Below, one piece after another: positions 43,826 through 54,050 of a stretch of 64,000 bases of DNA (positions are counted from its first letter, which is position 1; every line of letters starts with the position of its first letter). The position numbers were made by a program, and so were the translations under genes. The notes under the pieces were generated by a model. It did no database searches. It saw only the letters and a list, made by a program, of their open reading frames with translations, and was not told where the DNA came from. This DNA comes from Paraburkholderia aspalathi. Lineage in GTDB: Bacteria; Pseudomonadota; Gammaproteobacteria; Burkholderiales; Burkholderiaceae. The DNA is taken from contig NZ_FPBH01000018.1 of assembly GCF_900116445.1 (NCBI RefSeq), positions 124,001 to 188,000 of the forward strand, given 5' to 3'.

Positions 43826-44890
43826 ATGAGCTTGTTCGATACGATCAACTCGGGCGGCACCCAGCTTCTCGGTGTGGCATGGCCCACGGTGTGGGCACTG
43901 GTGCGCATCCTGGTGGTGGCCGTCGTGATCTTGCTGTGCGTGGCTTACCTGATTCTGTGGGAGCGCAAGCTGATCGGCTGGATGCACGTGCGTCTCGGTC
44001 CGAACCGCGTGGGCCCGGCAGGTTTGCTGCAGCCAATCGCCGACGTGCTGAAGCTGTTGCTGAAAGAAGTGATTCAGCCGGCTCAGGCGAGCCGCTGGAT
44101 CTACATGATCGCGCCGATCATGGTGGTGGTGCCGGCCTTCGCGGTCTGGGCGGTGATTCCGTTCCAGGCAGGCGCGGTTCTCGGCGACATCAATGCAGGT
44201 CTGCTTTACGCGATGGCGATCTCGTCGGTCGGCGTGTACGGCGTGATTCTGGCGGGCTGGGCGTCGAACTCGAAATACGCGTTCCTCGGCGCCATGCGCG
44301 CGGCCGCTCAAATGGTCTCGTACGAAATTTCGATGGGCTTCGCGCTCGTCGTCGTGCTGATGACGGCGGGCAGTCTGAATCTGTCGGAGATCGTCGGTTC
44401 ACAGGAACGCGGCATTTTCGCCAGCTACGGCCTGAACTTCCTGTCGTGGAACTGGCTGCCGCTCCTGCCGATGTTCGTCGTGTACTTCATCTCGGGCATC
44501 GCCGAAACGAACCGTCACCCGTTCGACGTGGTGGAAGGTGAGTCGGAAATCGTCGCGGGCCACATGATCGATTACTCGGGGATGGCGTTCGCGCTGTTCT
44601 TCCTCGCCGAGTACATCAACATGATCGTGATCTCGGCATTGGCTGCAACACTGTTCCTCGGCGGCTGGAGCGCACCGTTCGGCTTCCTGTCGTTTGTCCC
44701 GGGCATCGTATGGCTCGTCGCCAAGGTTTTCTTCCTGCTGTCGGTATTCATCTGGGCGCGTGCCACGTTCCCGCGCTATCGCTACGACCAGATCATGCGT
44801 CTGGGCTGGAAAATTTTCATTCCGGTTTGCGTGGTGTGGCTCATCGTGGTCGGCTTCTGGATCATGTCGCCGTTGAATATCTGGAAATAA
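43826..44890 (+). CDS. nuoH: NADH-quinone oxidoreductase subunit H
   Basis: A 354-residue membrane subunit at the junction of the two arms, forming the quinone entrance with NuoB and NuoD. Eight or nine helices are visible. The first cytoplasmic loop has ERKLIGWMHVRLGPNRVGPAGLLQPIADVLKLLLKE, and the acidic loop AETNRHPFDVVEGESEIVAGHM is complete. There is no gap to nuoG. Confidence 0.97.
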   Translation: MSLFDTINSGGTQLLGVAWPTVWALVRILVVAVVILLCVAYLILWERKLIGWMHVRLGPNRVGPAGLLQPIADVLKLLLKEVIQPAQASRWIYMIAPIMVVVPAFAVWAVIPFQAGAVLGDINAGLLYAMAISSVGVYGVILAGWASNSKYAFLGAMRAAAQMVSYEISMGFALVVVLMTAGSLNLSEIVGSQERGIFASYGLNFLSWNWLPLLPMFVVYFISGIAETNRHPFDVVEGESEIVAGHMIDYSGMAFALFFLAEYINMIVISALAATLFLGGWSAPFGFLSFVPGIVWLVAKVFFLLSVFIWARATFPRYRYDQIMRLGWKIFIPVCVVWLIVVGFWIMSPLNIWK

Positions 44891-44905
44891 AGGGCGGATG
44901 AACCC

Positions 44906-45394
44906 ATGACCGCAATCCAAAACTTTTTCAAGACCTTCTTCCTGACGGAGCTGCTCAAAGGCCTCGCGCTGACCGGACGTTACACGTTCCAGCGCAAGGT
45001 GACGGTGCAGTTCCCGGAAGAGAAGACGCCGATTTCGCCGCGTTTCCGGGGCCTGCACGCGCTGCGCCGCTATGAAAACGGCGAAGAACGCTGCATCGCC
45101 TGCAAGCTGTGCGAAGCGGTGTGCCCGGCACTCGCCATCACGATCGAATCGGAAACCCGTGCGGATAACACGCGCCGCACGACGCGTTACGACATCGACC
45201 TGACCAAGTGCATCTTCTGCGGTTTCTGCGAAGAGAGCTGCCCGGTCGATTCGATCGTCGAGACGCACATTCTCGAATATCACGGCGAAAAGCGCGGCGA
45301 CCTGTATTTCACGAAAGACATGTTGCTGGCCGTGGGCGATCGCTACGAAGCGGAGATCGCTGCGAGCAAGGCAGCCGACGCACCGTATCGTTGA
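44906..45394 (+). CDS. nuoI: NADH-quinone oxidoreductase subunit I
   Basis: A 162-residue ferredoxin-like subunit with clusters N6a and N6b. The two [4Fe-4S] motifs are CIACKLCEAVCP and CIFCGFCEESCP. The N-terminal amphipathic helix is typical of the alphaproteobacterial/mitochondrial style of about 160 residues. The 214-base gap before nuoJ holds a tandem repeat. Confidence 0.97.
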   Translation: MTAIQNFFKTFFLTELLKGLALTGRYTFQRKVTVQFPEEKTPISPRFRGLHALRRYENGEERCIACKLCEAVCPALAITIESETRADNTRRTTRYDIDLTKCIFCGFCEESCPVDSIVETHILEYHGEKRGDLYFTKDMLLAVGDRYEAEIAASKAADAPYR

Positions 45395-45418
45395 AGCACT
45401 TCAGTTGAAGCGGTAATT

Positions 45419-45466
45419 GCGGCAAAAAGCGCGGCAATAAACGCGGCAGTAAATGCAGCAGTAACA
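45419..45466 (+). repeat. 12-bp tandem repeat, four copies, in the nuoI-nuoJ spacer
   Basis: Four consecutive 12-base units of the form GCGGCARTAAAY: GCGGCAAAAAGC, GCGGCAATAAAC, GCGGCAGTAAAT and GCAGCAGTAACA, with a partial unit before them at 45410-45418. The purpose is unknown; the spacer is otherwise gene-free and interrupts a tightly packed operon. Confidence 0.75.
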
Positions 45467-45608
45467 CGGCCTGTTGTCGGGCCGAGCGCTGCGGCCTGAG
45501 CGCCGCGGCACGGCGCACCTGTGCGGATGTTCTGGCGGTTTCGGCCGCTTTACCCGCCACGTGCCAAAGAACAATGCCTGACGATGGCCTAACGATGAAC
45601 CGGTAATC

Positions 45609-46286
45609 ATGGAATTCACGACCGTACTGTTCTACATCTTCGCGCTGCTCCTGGTGGTTTCAGGGCTGAAGGTGATCACCTCGCGCAACCCGGTTTCGTC
45701 CGCACTGTTTCTGGTGCTGGCGTTCTTCAACGCAGCCGCGATCTGGATGCTGCTGCAGGCCGAGTTCCTCGCGATCCTGCTGGTGCTGGTGTATGTCGGC
45801 GCGGTGATGGTGCTGTTCCTGTTCGTCGTGATGATGCTGGACATCAACATCGACGTGCTGCGCAAAGACTTCAAACGCTTTGTGCCAATGGCCACGCTGG
45901 TGGGCGCAATCATCGTGATCGAGACCGCGCTGATCCTGTGGCACGGCTACGGCGCGACCGCCACGGCGCTGCGCGACACCACGGCTGCCGCGAACGGTAT
46001 GGCCGACTGGTCGAACACGCGTCTGATCGGCAAGGTCATCTACACCGACTACATCTTCGCGTTCGAAGTCGCCGGCCTCGTGCTGCTGGTGGCGATCATC
46101 GCGGCGATCGCGCTGACCACGAGCCACAAGAAAGACAGCAAGCGCCAGAACGTCAGCGAGCAGGTCAAGGTGCGTGCCCAGGACCGTGTGCGTATCGTGA
46201 AGATGGCATCTGAAAAGACCGCGGCAACTGTCGCGGCAGAAGAAGCCGCCGCAGCGGCCGACTCGGCACCTGCTAAAAACAGCTGA
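45609..46286 (+). CDS. nuoJ: NADH-quinone oxidoreductase subunit J
   Basis: A 225-residue membrane subunit with five helices: FYIFALLLVVSGLKVI, ALFLVLAFFNAAAIWMLL, ILLVLVYVGAVMVLFLFVVMMLD, ATLVGAIIVIETALIL and FAFEVAGLVLLVAIIAAIAL. The third helix contains the pi-bulge region important for coupling. The C-terminal 45 residues are soluble and Ala/Lys-rich. Confidence 0.96.
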   Translation: MEFTTVLFYIFALLLVVSGLKVITSRNPVSSALFLVLAFFNAAAIWMLLQAEFLAILLVLVYVGAVMVLFLFVVMMLDINIDVLRKDFKRFVPMATLVGAIIVIETALILWHGYGATATALRDTTAAANGMADWSNTRLIGKVIYTDYIFAFEVAGLVLLVAIIAAIALTTSHKKDSKRQNVSEQVKVRAQDRVRIVKMASEKTAATVAAEEAAAAADSAPAKNS

Positions 46287-46306
46287 GCGGACAGGAGATA
46301 GAAATC

Positions 46307-46612
46307 ATGTTGACCCTTGCTCATTACCTTGTCCTTGGCGCGATCCTGTTTGCGATCAGCGTCGTGGGCATTTTCCTGAACCGCCGCAACGTCATCATCA
46401 TCCTAATGGCGATCGAACTGATGCTGCTGGCGGTGAACACCAATTTCGTCGCGTTCTCGCATTACCTCGGCGACGTGCATGGTCAGATCTTCGTCTTCTT
46501 CGTGCTGACGGTTGCAGCAGCTGAAGCGGCGATCGGCCTCGCAATTCTGGTGACCCTGTTCCGTAGCCTCGACACGATCAATGTCGAGGACCTCGATCAG
46601 CTCAAAGGTTAA
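46307..46612 (+). CDS. nuoK: NADH-quinone oxidoreductase subunit K
   Basis: A 101-residue, three-helix membrane subunit (MrpC-like). The two conserved membrane glutamates lie in IELMLLAVNTNFVAF and VAAAEAAIGLAILV and help carry protons between subunits. Length is exact for the family. Confidence 0.97.
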   Translation: MLTLAHYLVLGAILFAISVVGIFLNRRNVIIILMAIELMLLAVNTNFVAFSHYLGDVHGQIFVFFVLTVAAAEAAIGLAILVTLFRSLDTINVEDLDQLKG

Positions 46613-46629
46613 TTTCAGGTAAAGCGGTT

Positions 46630-48702
<2,073 letters not shown>

Positions 48703-48716
48703 GGCGAGGGACACTA

Positions 48717-50207
48717 ATGCACGCTTATCCGATTCTCAGTATCGCGATCTGGTTACCGATCCTCGTAGGTCTACTGGTCCTGGCTATTGGTTCCGACCGG
48801 AACCCGGCTCCGGCGCGCTGGATAGCGCTGATCGGCTCGGTCGTCAGTTTCATCGTGACGATCCCGCTGATTACGGGTTTTGATTCGAGCACCGCCGATC
48901 TGCAGTTCGTCGAAAAGGCGAACTGGATCGAGCGCTTCAACATCACGTACCACCTGGGTGTCGACGGCATCTCGATGTGGTTCGTCGTGTTGACCGCATT
49001 GATTACGGTGATCGTCGTGATCGCCGCGTGGGAAGTCATCACGAAGAACGTGGCGCAGTACCTCGCTGCATTCCTGATCCTCTCCGGCATCATGGTCGGC
49101 GTGTTCAGTTCAGCGGACGGCATGCTGTTCTACGTGTTCTTCGAAGCGACGCTGATTCCGATGTACATCATCATCGGCGTGTGGGGTGGGGCGAACCGCG
49201 TGTATGCGGCGTTCAAGTTCTTCCTGTACACGCTGATGGGTTCGCTGTTGATGCTGGTTGCGTTGCTGTACCTGTACATCCAGACCGGCACGTTCGATCT
49301 GGCTACGTGGCAGAACGCGCAGATCGGCATGACCCCGCAGATATTGTTGTTTATCGCGTTCTTCATGGCCTTCGCCGTGAAGGTGCCGATGTGGCCGGTT
49401 CACACGTGGTTGCCTGACGCCCACGTGGAAGCGCCGACTGGCGGCTCGGTCGTGCTGGCCGCGATCATGCTGAAGCTCGGTGCCTACGGTTTCGTGCGCT
49501 TCTCGCTGCCGATCGCACCGGACGCAAGCCACTTCCTCGCGCCGGTCGTCATTACGCTGTCGCTGATCGCGGTGATCTACATCGGTCTGGTCGCGATGGT
49601 GCAGACCGACATGAAGAAGCTGGTCGCGTATTCGTCGATCGCGCACATGGGTTTCGTGACGCTCGGCTTCTTCATCTTCAATCAGCTCGGCGTGGAAGGC
49701 GCGATCGTACAGATGATCTCGCACGGCTTCGTGTCGGGCGCAATGTTCCTGAGCATCGGCGTGCTGTACGACCGCATGCACTCGCGTCAGATCGCCGATT
49801 ACGGCGGCGTCGTCAACGTGATGCCGAAGTTCGCGGCGTTCGTGATGCTGTTCTCGATGGCGAATTGCGGCTTGCCGGGTACTTCCGGTTTCGTCGGCGA
49901 GTTCATGGTGATTCTGGCTGCTGTCCAGTACAACTTCTGGATCGCAGGCGGCGCGGCTGTCACGCTGATTCTCGGCGCGGCTTACACGCTGTGGATGTAC
50001 AAGCGCGTGTACTTCGGCGCGATCGCCAACGATCACGTGAGGGGTCTCGTCGACATCAACCGTCGCGAATTTTTCATGCTGGCAGTGCTCGCCGCACTGA
50101 CGCTGTTCATGGGCCTGTATCCGAAGCCCTTTACCGATGTGATGCACGTATCCGTGGAAAACCTCCTCTCCCACGTCGCGCAGTCCAAACTGCCGTTGCC
50201 ACAGTAA
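48717..50207 (+). CDS. nuoM: NADH-quinone oxidoreductase subunit M
   Basis: A 496-residue antiporter-like proton-pumping subunit with about 14 helices. Typical blocks are FYVFFEATLIPMYIIIGVWGG with the essential Glu, FFMAFAVKVPMWPVHTWLPDAHVEAPTGGSV with the Lys, and KKLVAYSSIAHMGFVTLG. Standard length. Confidence 0.97.
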   Translation: MHAYPILSIAIWLPILVGLLVLAIGSDRNPAPARWIALIGSVVSFIVTIPLITGFDSSTADLQFVEKANWIERFNITYHLGVDGISMWFVVLTALITVIVVIAAWEVITKNVAQYLAAFLILSGIMVGVFSSADGMLFYVFFEATLIPMYIIIGVWGGANRVYAAFKFFLYTLMGSLLMLVALLYLYIQTGTFDLATWQNAQIGMTPQILLFIAFFMAFAVKVPMWPVHTWLPDAHVEAPTGGSVVLAAIMLKLGAYGFVRFSLPIAPDASHFLAPVVITLSLIAVIYIGLVAMVQTDMKKLVAYSSIAHMGFVTLGFFIFNQLGVEGAIVQMISHGFVSGAMFLSIGVLYDRMHSRQIADYGGVVNVMPKFAAFVMLFSMANCGLPGTSGFVGEFMVILAAVQYNFWIAGGAAVTLILGAAYTLWMYKRVYFGAIANDHVRGLVDINRREFFMLAVLAALTLFMGLYPKPFTDVMHVSVENLLSHVAQSKLPLPQ

Positions 50208-50232
50208 TGCAGAGCGGAGGAATTTAAAGATC

Positions 50233-51705
50233 ATGCAAAACGCCCCTATGACTGCCCTGTTGCCCGACGCACTGGTGATGCTCGCCGTTGTGGTCGCGTG
50301 GCTCAACGACACGTTCGTCGGCCAGGCCGGTCGCCGTACCACGTATTTCATCGCGTTCTTCTCGACGCTGATTGCCGGCATCTGGTTCGCGGTGAACGCG
50401 TTCGACCCGCAGGTTCACTACTTCTTCGGTCACATGTATGTGGTGGATTCGTTCGCCAGCGTGATGAAGGCGGTGGTGACGCTCGGCTATGCCGTGTCGA
50501 TCGTTTATTCGCGCCGGTACCTCGAGGATCGCGGGTTGTTCCGCGGTGAGTTCTTCCTGTTGGGCATGTTCTCGTTGCTCGGTCAGCTCGTGATGATCTC
50601 GGGCAACAACTTCCTGACGCTGTACCTCGGTCTGGAATTGATGTCGCTGTCGCTGTACGGTGCGATCGCACTGCGCCGTGATGCGGCGCCTTCGAACGAA
50701 GCCGCAATGAAGTACTACGTGCTCGGCGCGCTGGCTTCCGGCTTCCTGCTGTACGGCATTTCCATGCTGTACGGTGCAACCGGTTCGCTCGACCTGAACG
50801 AAGTGTTCAAGGCGATCGGCACGAGCCACTACGATCCAAGCGTGCTGCTGTTCGGCGTGATCTTCATCGTGGCAGGCGTGGCGTTCAAGATGGGCGCGGT
50901 GCCGTTCCACATGTGGGTGCCTGACGTGTATCAAGGCGCTCCGACGGCCATGACGCTGATGGTCGGCGGCGGTCCGAAGGTGGCGGCATTCGCGTGGGGC
51001 CTGCGCTTCCTCGTGATGGGTCTGCTGCCGCTGGCGGTCGAATGGCAGGAAATGCTGGTGATCCTGGCGGCGCTGTCGCTGATCGTCGGCAACATCACCG
51101 GTATCGTGCAACGCAACGTCAAGCGGATGCTTGCGTATTCGGCGATCTCGAACATGGGCTTCGTGCTGCTGGGTCTGCTGGCCGGCGTGGTCGACCACAA
51201 GACCACGGGCGCCGCCAACGCGTACGGCTCGGCGATGTACTACAGCATCGTCTACCTGATTACGACGATGGGCACCTTCGGCATCATCATGCTGCTGGCA
51301 CGCCGCGATTTCGAAGCGGATACGCTCGAAGACTTCAAGGGTCTGAATCAACGCAGCCCGGTGTTTGCGTTCGTCATGATGGTGATGATGTTCTCGCTCG
51401 CCGGTATCCCGCCCGCGGTCGGCTTCTACGCCAAGCTCGCGGTGCTGCAGGCAACCATGAATGCCGGCTTGACTTGGCTGACCGTGCTGGCCGTGATCAC
51501 TTCGTTGTTCGGTGCCTTCTACTACCTGCGTATCGTCAAGCTGATGTACTTCGACGAACCGCAAGACAAGTCGCCGATCCTCGCCGACACGAGCACGCGC
51601 GCTTTGCTGGCGCTAAACGGTGTTGCCGTGCTGGTGCTCGGTATCGTGCCGGATCCGCTGTTGAAGGCCTGCCTGCAGGCTATCCAGCACACGCTGCTGC
51701 TCTGA
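50233..51705 (+). CDS. nuoN: NADH-quinone oxidoreductase subunit N
   Basis: A 490-residue antiporter-like subunit with about 14 helices. LYLGLELMSLSLYGAIALRRD carries the conserved Glu; KMGAVPFHMWVPDVYQGAPTAMTLMV carries the Lys; KRMLAYSAISNMGFVLLGLLAGV is typical. The ATG at 50233 is 12 bases beyond a GGAGGAA; an ATG five codons later is a fair alternative. The stop overlaps the DUF2818 start (TGATG). Confidence 0.96.
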   Translation: MQNAPMTALLPDALVMLAVVVAWLNDTFVGQAGRRTTYFIAFFSTLIAGIWFAVNAFDPQVHYFFGHMYVVDSFASVMKAVVTLGYAVSIVYSRRYLEDRGLFRGEFFLLGMFSLLGQLVMISGNNFLTLYLGLELMSLSLYGAIALRRDAAPSNEAAMKYYVLGALASGFLLYGISMLYGATGSLDLNEVFKAIGTSHYDPSVLLFGVIFIVAGVAFKMGAVPFHMWVPDVYQGAPTAMTLMVGGGPKVAAFAWGLRFLVMGLLPLAVEWQEMLVILAALSLIVGNITGIVQRNVKRMLAYSAISNMGFVLLGLLAGVVDHKTTGAANAYGSAMYYSIVYLITTMGTFGIIMLLARRDFEADTLEDFKGLNQRSPVFAFVMMVMMFSLAGIPPAVGFYAKLAVLQATMNAGLTWLTVLAVITSLFGAFYYLRIVKLMYFDEPQDKSPILADTSTRALLALNGVAVLVLGIVPDPLLKACLQAIQHTLLL

Positions 51706-52001
51706 TGTCGGCTGCGGGTTGGTTTATCGTGTTGTTGGCGCTGGTCGGCGCCAACCTGCCGTTCCTGAATCAGCGCCTCTTCGCCGCCGTGCCGTTGAAA
51801 GCGGTGAAGAAGAGCGCGTGGATCCGGATTGCCGAGTTGATCGTGCTGTATTTTGTGGTCGGTGCGCTCGGTTTCCTGCTGGAAGCGCGCGCGGGTAACC
51901 GCTTCGAACAGGGGTGGCAGTTCTACGCGATCACGTTCGCGCTGTTCGTCGTATTCGCATTTCCTGGCTTTACCTTCCAGTATCTCGTCAAACGTCGCTG
52001 A
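51705..52001 (+). CDS. DUF2818 family small membrane protein
   Basis: A 98-residue protein with three hydrophobic segments (about 5-22, 42-60, 72-88) and the motif NLPFLNQRLF near the first. It overlaps the nuoN stop by one base, so translation is coupled. DUF2818 genes follow nuoN in other Burkholderiales; a role in complex I assembly or stability is plausible but unproven. A longer in-frame reading inside nuoN is spurious. Confidence 0.9.
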   Translation: MSAAGWFIVLLALVGANLPFLNQRLFAAVPLKAVKKSAWIRIAELIVLYFVVGALGFLLEARAGNRFEQGWQFYAITFALFVVFAFPGFTFQYLVKRR

Positions 52002-52043
52002 CGGCGTCTCGCCGTCGCGCACCACGCTGTCCAGAGGTCGCAT

Positions 52044-52628
52044 ATGGCTGAACTTCCCGATCACGACGCTGCGCTCACCGAGACCTGTCTCGAGAGCAAA
52101 ACGATCCATCAAGGGCCATTCCTCACGCTCAAGTGCGATACGGTCCGCTTGCCCGACGGTAAGAAGGCCACTCGCGAGTACGTTCAGCATCCAGGCGCCG
52201 TGATGGTGATTCCGCTATTCGACGACGGCCGCGTGTTGCTGGAAAGCCAGTATCGCTATCCGATGGGCAAGGTCATGGTCGAGTATCCTGCGGGCAAGCT
52301 CGATCCGAACGAAGGCGCGCTGGCCTGCGCGAAACGCGAGTTGCAGGAAGAGACCGGCTATACGGCGCGCGAGTATGTTTATCTGACGCGCATTCATCCG
52401 ATCATTTCCTACTCGACCGAATTCATCGATATTTACCTGGCGCGCGGGCTGACTGCCGGCGAGCGCAAACTCGACGACGGCGAATTCCTCGAACTGTTCA
52501 CGGCCAGTGTCACCGATATGCTGGAATGGGTACGTACGGGCAAGGTGACGGACGTGAAAACCATCATTGGCACGTTCTGGTTGGAGAAGGTTTTGGCGGG
52601 TACCTGGCCAATGGCCGAGCCCCAATAG
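52044..52628 (+). CDS. NUDIX hydrolase, ADP-ribose pyrophosphatase type
   Basis: A 194-residue NUDIX enzyme. The box Gx5Ex7REUxEExGU is exact in GKLDPNEG...KRELQEETGY (about residues 82-104). The upstream VLLESQYRYPMGKVMVEYPAG segment is typical of ADP-ribose/ADP-sugar pyrophosphatases. It probably recycles ADP-ribose, a likely by-product of NAD turnover, which would suit its place after the NADH dehydrogenase operon. A terminator lies 68 bases downstream. Confidence 0.92.
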   Translation: MAELPDHDAALTETCLESKTIHQGPFLTLKCDTVRLPDGKKATREYVQHPGAVMVIPLFDDGRVLLESQYRYPMGKVMVEYPAGKLDPNEGALACAKRELQEETGYTAREYVYLTRIHPIISYSTEFIDIYLARGLTAGERKLDDGEFLELFTASVTDMLEWVRTGKVTDVKTIIGTFWLEKVLAGTWPMAEPQ

Positions 52629-52695
52629 CGCGCACGGTTCAGGACGCAAGAACGCTAAACGGGCGCGCCTCACACGCCGGTTAGAAAATCCGCAA

Positions 52696-52731
52696 AAAGC
52701 CCCTGTTGGTCTACGACCGGCAGGGGCTTTG
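52696..52731 (+). terminator. Intrinsic terminator after the NUDIX gene
   Basis: A 10-bp outer stem AAAGCCCCTG/CAGGGGCTTT with inner pairing GGTC/GACC. Ends the nuo-DUF2818-NUDIX block. Confidence 0.85.
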
Positions 52732-52914
52732 TCATTGTGGGCACGATATCGACTCAATGCGTAACCCCCCGTGTCTGAAAAACGGGCTCCAGTCCTATGC
52801 CATTTGACAGTCTCGCCCCGTAGCCGTTGTCACTCTAGTATCGACATCTGGCAACGAGGTTTGTTATCGCACTTATTTTGGATAACGAAGGGTGTGGGAC
52901 ATATTTGGTTATGA

Positions 52915-52956
52915 CCGTGCCCGCATGGTTGTCAATTGACAACCATGCGGGCACGG
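52915..52956. repeat. 42-bp perfect palindrome (candidate operator)
   Basis: Two 21-base arms meet without a spacer at 52935/52936; the left arm starts CCGTGCCCGCATGG and ends GTTGTCAA. Every position pairs. The centre TGTCAATTGACA contains a consensus -35 hexamer TTGACA in each direction. There is no T-run, so it is not a terminator. It lies 20 bases upstream of the broken HicA-like gene and is probably bound by the HTH protein encoded downstream. Confidence 0.9.
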
Positions 52957-52964
52957 GCTAAATT
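52936..52964 (+). promoter_or_regulatory. Promoter overlapping the palindrome
   Basis: TTGACA (52936-52941), 17-base spacer, TAAATT (52959-52964). Repressor binding to the palindrome would cover the -35. The predicted transcript start (about 52970) lies only a few bases before the ATG at 52976. Confidence 0.55.
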
Positions 52965-52975
52965 GGTGGGTATAG

Positions 52976-53224
52976 ATGGTTCGTGGAGTCCATTCAAAGA
53001 AAGAGGTTGAGGCCGCGCTGGTTTAAGCTGAAAGAAACGGCTGGCGCGTGCAAGGCGGCGGCAAAGGTCACGCGTGGGGAAAGATTTACTGTCCGTACAA
53101 CGACGCGGAATGCCGTTGCGGCGAGTTTTGCATCTCGAGTGTGTGGAGTACGCCAAAGAATCCCGGCAATCACGCAAAGCACCTCAGGCGCATTGTCGAC
53201 AATTGCACGACACGTCGGCAGTAA
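52976..53224 (+). pseudogene. HicA-like small protein gene, broken by an in-frame TAA at codon 17
   Basis: A reading frame of 83 codons starts ATGGTTCGTGGA and ends TAA at 53222-53224, but carries an in-frame TAA at 53024-53026. Around the break it reads SKKEVEAALV, stop, AERNGWRVQGGGKGHAWG. The rest continues KIYCPYNDAECRCGEFCI, SSVWSTPKNPGNHAKHLRR and IVDNC. The layout (helix, strand, GKGHAWG loop, strand, STPKNPGNHAKHLRRIV helix) recalls HicA mRNA-interferase toxins, where a His in a GSHH-type loop is catalytic. A Tyr codon (TAT or TAC) at the stop site would need only one change to TAA. I know similar short proteins from memory but cannot verify the family here. Confidence 0.65.
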
Positions 53225-53274
53225 AAGTGTTCGAAGGGCAAAGGCCCGCAGTTGAATGAAGGTAGGAGTAGCTT

Positions 53275-53799
53275 ATGGAATATGTGTTCACCTTGAAGTA
53301 CCGGCTCTCGGCCGAAGACTGCGATCTTGACGAGATCGTCGAACGGCTGGGCGAAGCTGGATGCGATGACGCTACGATCGGCGTGGGGCAACCGGGGCGC
53401 ATGGCACTCGTTTTTGCTCGTGAAGGCACGTCGGCGTTCGAAGCGCTCGTCAGCGCACTCAAAGATATCAAGCAGGCAGTGCCGTCTGCGCGCCTTGTCG
53501 AGGCGGGGCCGGATTTCGTCGGCCTGACGGATGTCGCTGAGGTCGCGGGCGTGTCACGGCAAAACATGCGCAAGCTCATGCTGAGCCACGCAATCGACTT
53601 TCCGCCGCCGGTTCACGAGGGCAGTGCGTCGGTGTGGCATCTGTCGGACATCCTGAGTTGGCTGACCGAGCGTGGCGGGTATGACATCAAGGCGGACGTA
53701 TTCGATGTCGCGAAATCGGCCAAACAGATCAACCTTGCCAAAGAGGCGCGTGAACTCGAACCGCAACTTAACCGCCGGCTCGAATTTCTGGTGGCTTAA
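53275..53799 (+). CDS. HTH DNA-binding protein, candidate antitoxin/regulator partner
   Basis: A 174-residue protein. The N-terminal ~78 residues form an alpha/beta domain (MEYVFTLKYRL, DLDEIVERLGEAGCDDA, ALVFAREGTSAFEALVSALKDIK). Next comes a helix-turn-helix of AlpA/MerR-like type at about 82-105 (VGLTDVAEVAGVSRQNMRKLM), then a wing-like segment with SASVWHLSDILSWL and a C-terminal helix. GGAG lies about 9 bases before the ATG. It follows the broken HicA-like gene by 50 bases and is intact. An antitoxin that represses its own operon through the 42-bp palindrome is the best reading, but this is inference. Confidence 0.75.
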   Translation: MEYVFTLKYRLSAEDCDLDEIVERLGEAGCDDATIGVGQPGRMALVFAREGTSAFEALVSALKDIKQAVPSARLVEAGPDFVGLTDVAEVAGVSRQNMRKLMLSHAIDFPPPVHEGSASVWHLSDILSWLTERGGYDIKADVFDVAKSAKQINLAKEARELEPQLNRRLEFLVA

Positions 53800-53991
53800 A
53801 AGGTGCGCAGCGGCCAGCTGCGCGAACCTATGAACTCCATACAACCAGCGTGCTTTTTTATTGACGGGTTCGGTGTGCCGCTCACCGATTGAGCGACCTT
53901 CGGCAGCCCACTGCGCAAAGCGTTAAAATCGCGCACCGCGTTCGATTTGTCAGCGACGCCTGGCGTCAACGCGCCGTCCGTAAAAATTTAC

Positions 53992-54003
53992 GAACGACCG
54001 TTC
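53992..54003. promoter_or_regulatory. Candidate TetR-type operator before the acyl-CoA operon
   Basis: GAACG-AC-CGTTC is a perfect 5+5 palindrome. Nine bases (CGACCGTTC) are identical to the site at the TetR gene (13404-13412). It overlaps a possible -35 TTCACA (54001-54006), followed after 16 bases by a -10-like TAAACT (54023-54028), so a bound repressor would block the DUF1178-acyl-CoA operon. Confidence 0.5.
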
Positions 54004-54050
54004 ACAAATTTCCATTTTGCGCTAAACTGGCACGCAAGCCCTGATTCCAC

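Larger units (their letters stand above)
52629..52975. other. Spacer before the accessory island
   Basis: This 347-base stretch holds the terminator of the nuo/NUDIX block, a region with more A+T than its neighbours (about 52855-52912), and the 42-bp palindrome with an overlapping promoter. I see no coding sequence in it. Confidence 0.5.

Noticed and set aside
41852..44311. Long antisense frame of about 819 codons opposite nuoG and nuoH
   Set aside because: It crosses two well-recognised genes and its product is low-complexity Arg/His/Gln; a shadow of codon bias.
45419..45466. Possible CRISPR array at the 12-bp repeats
   Set aside because: Units are contiguous, without spacers, too short, and there are no cas genes.
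52915..52956. Palindrome as an intrinsic terminator
   Set aside because: No T-run follows on either side, and a clear terminator for the upstream gene already exists at 52696-52731.
53024..53026. Recoding or readthrough of the TAA in the HicA-like frame
   Set aside because: TAA is not a known sense codon in this lineage, and no selenocysteine (TGA) or pyrrolysine (TAG) signal applies; a plain nonsense mutation is simpler.
53801..53823. Hairpin GCGCAGC/GCTGCGC after the HTH gene as a terminator
   Set aside because: The stem is real but no T-run follows directly, so I did not annotate it as a terminator.
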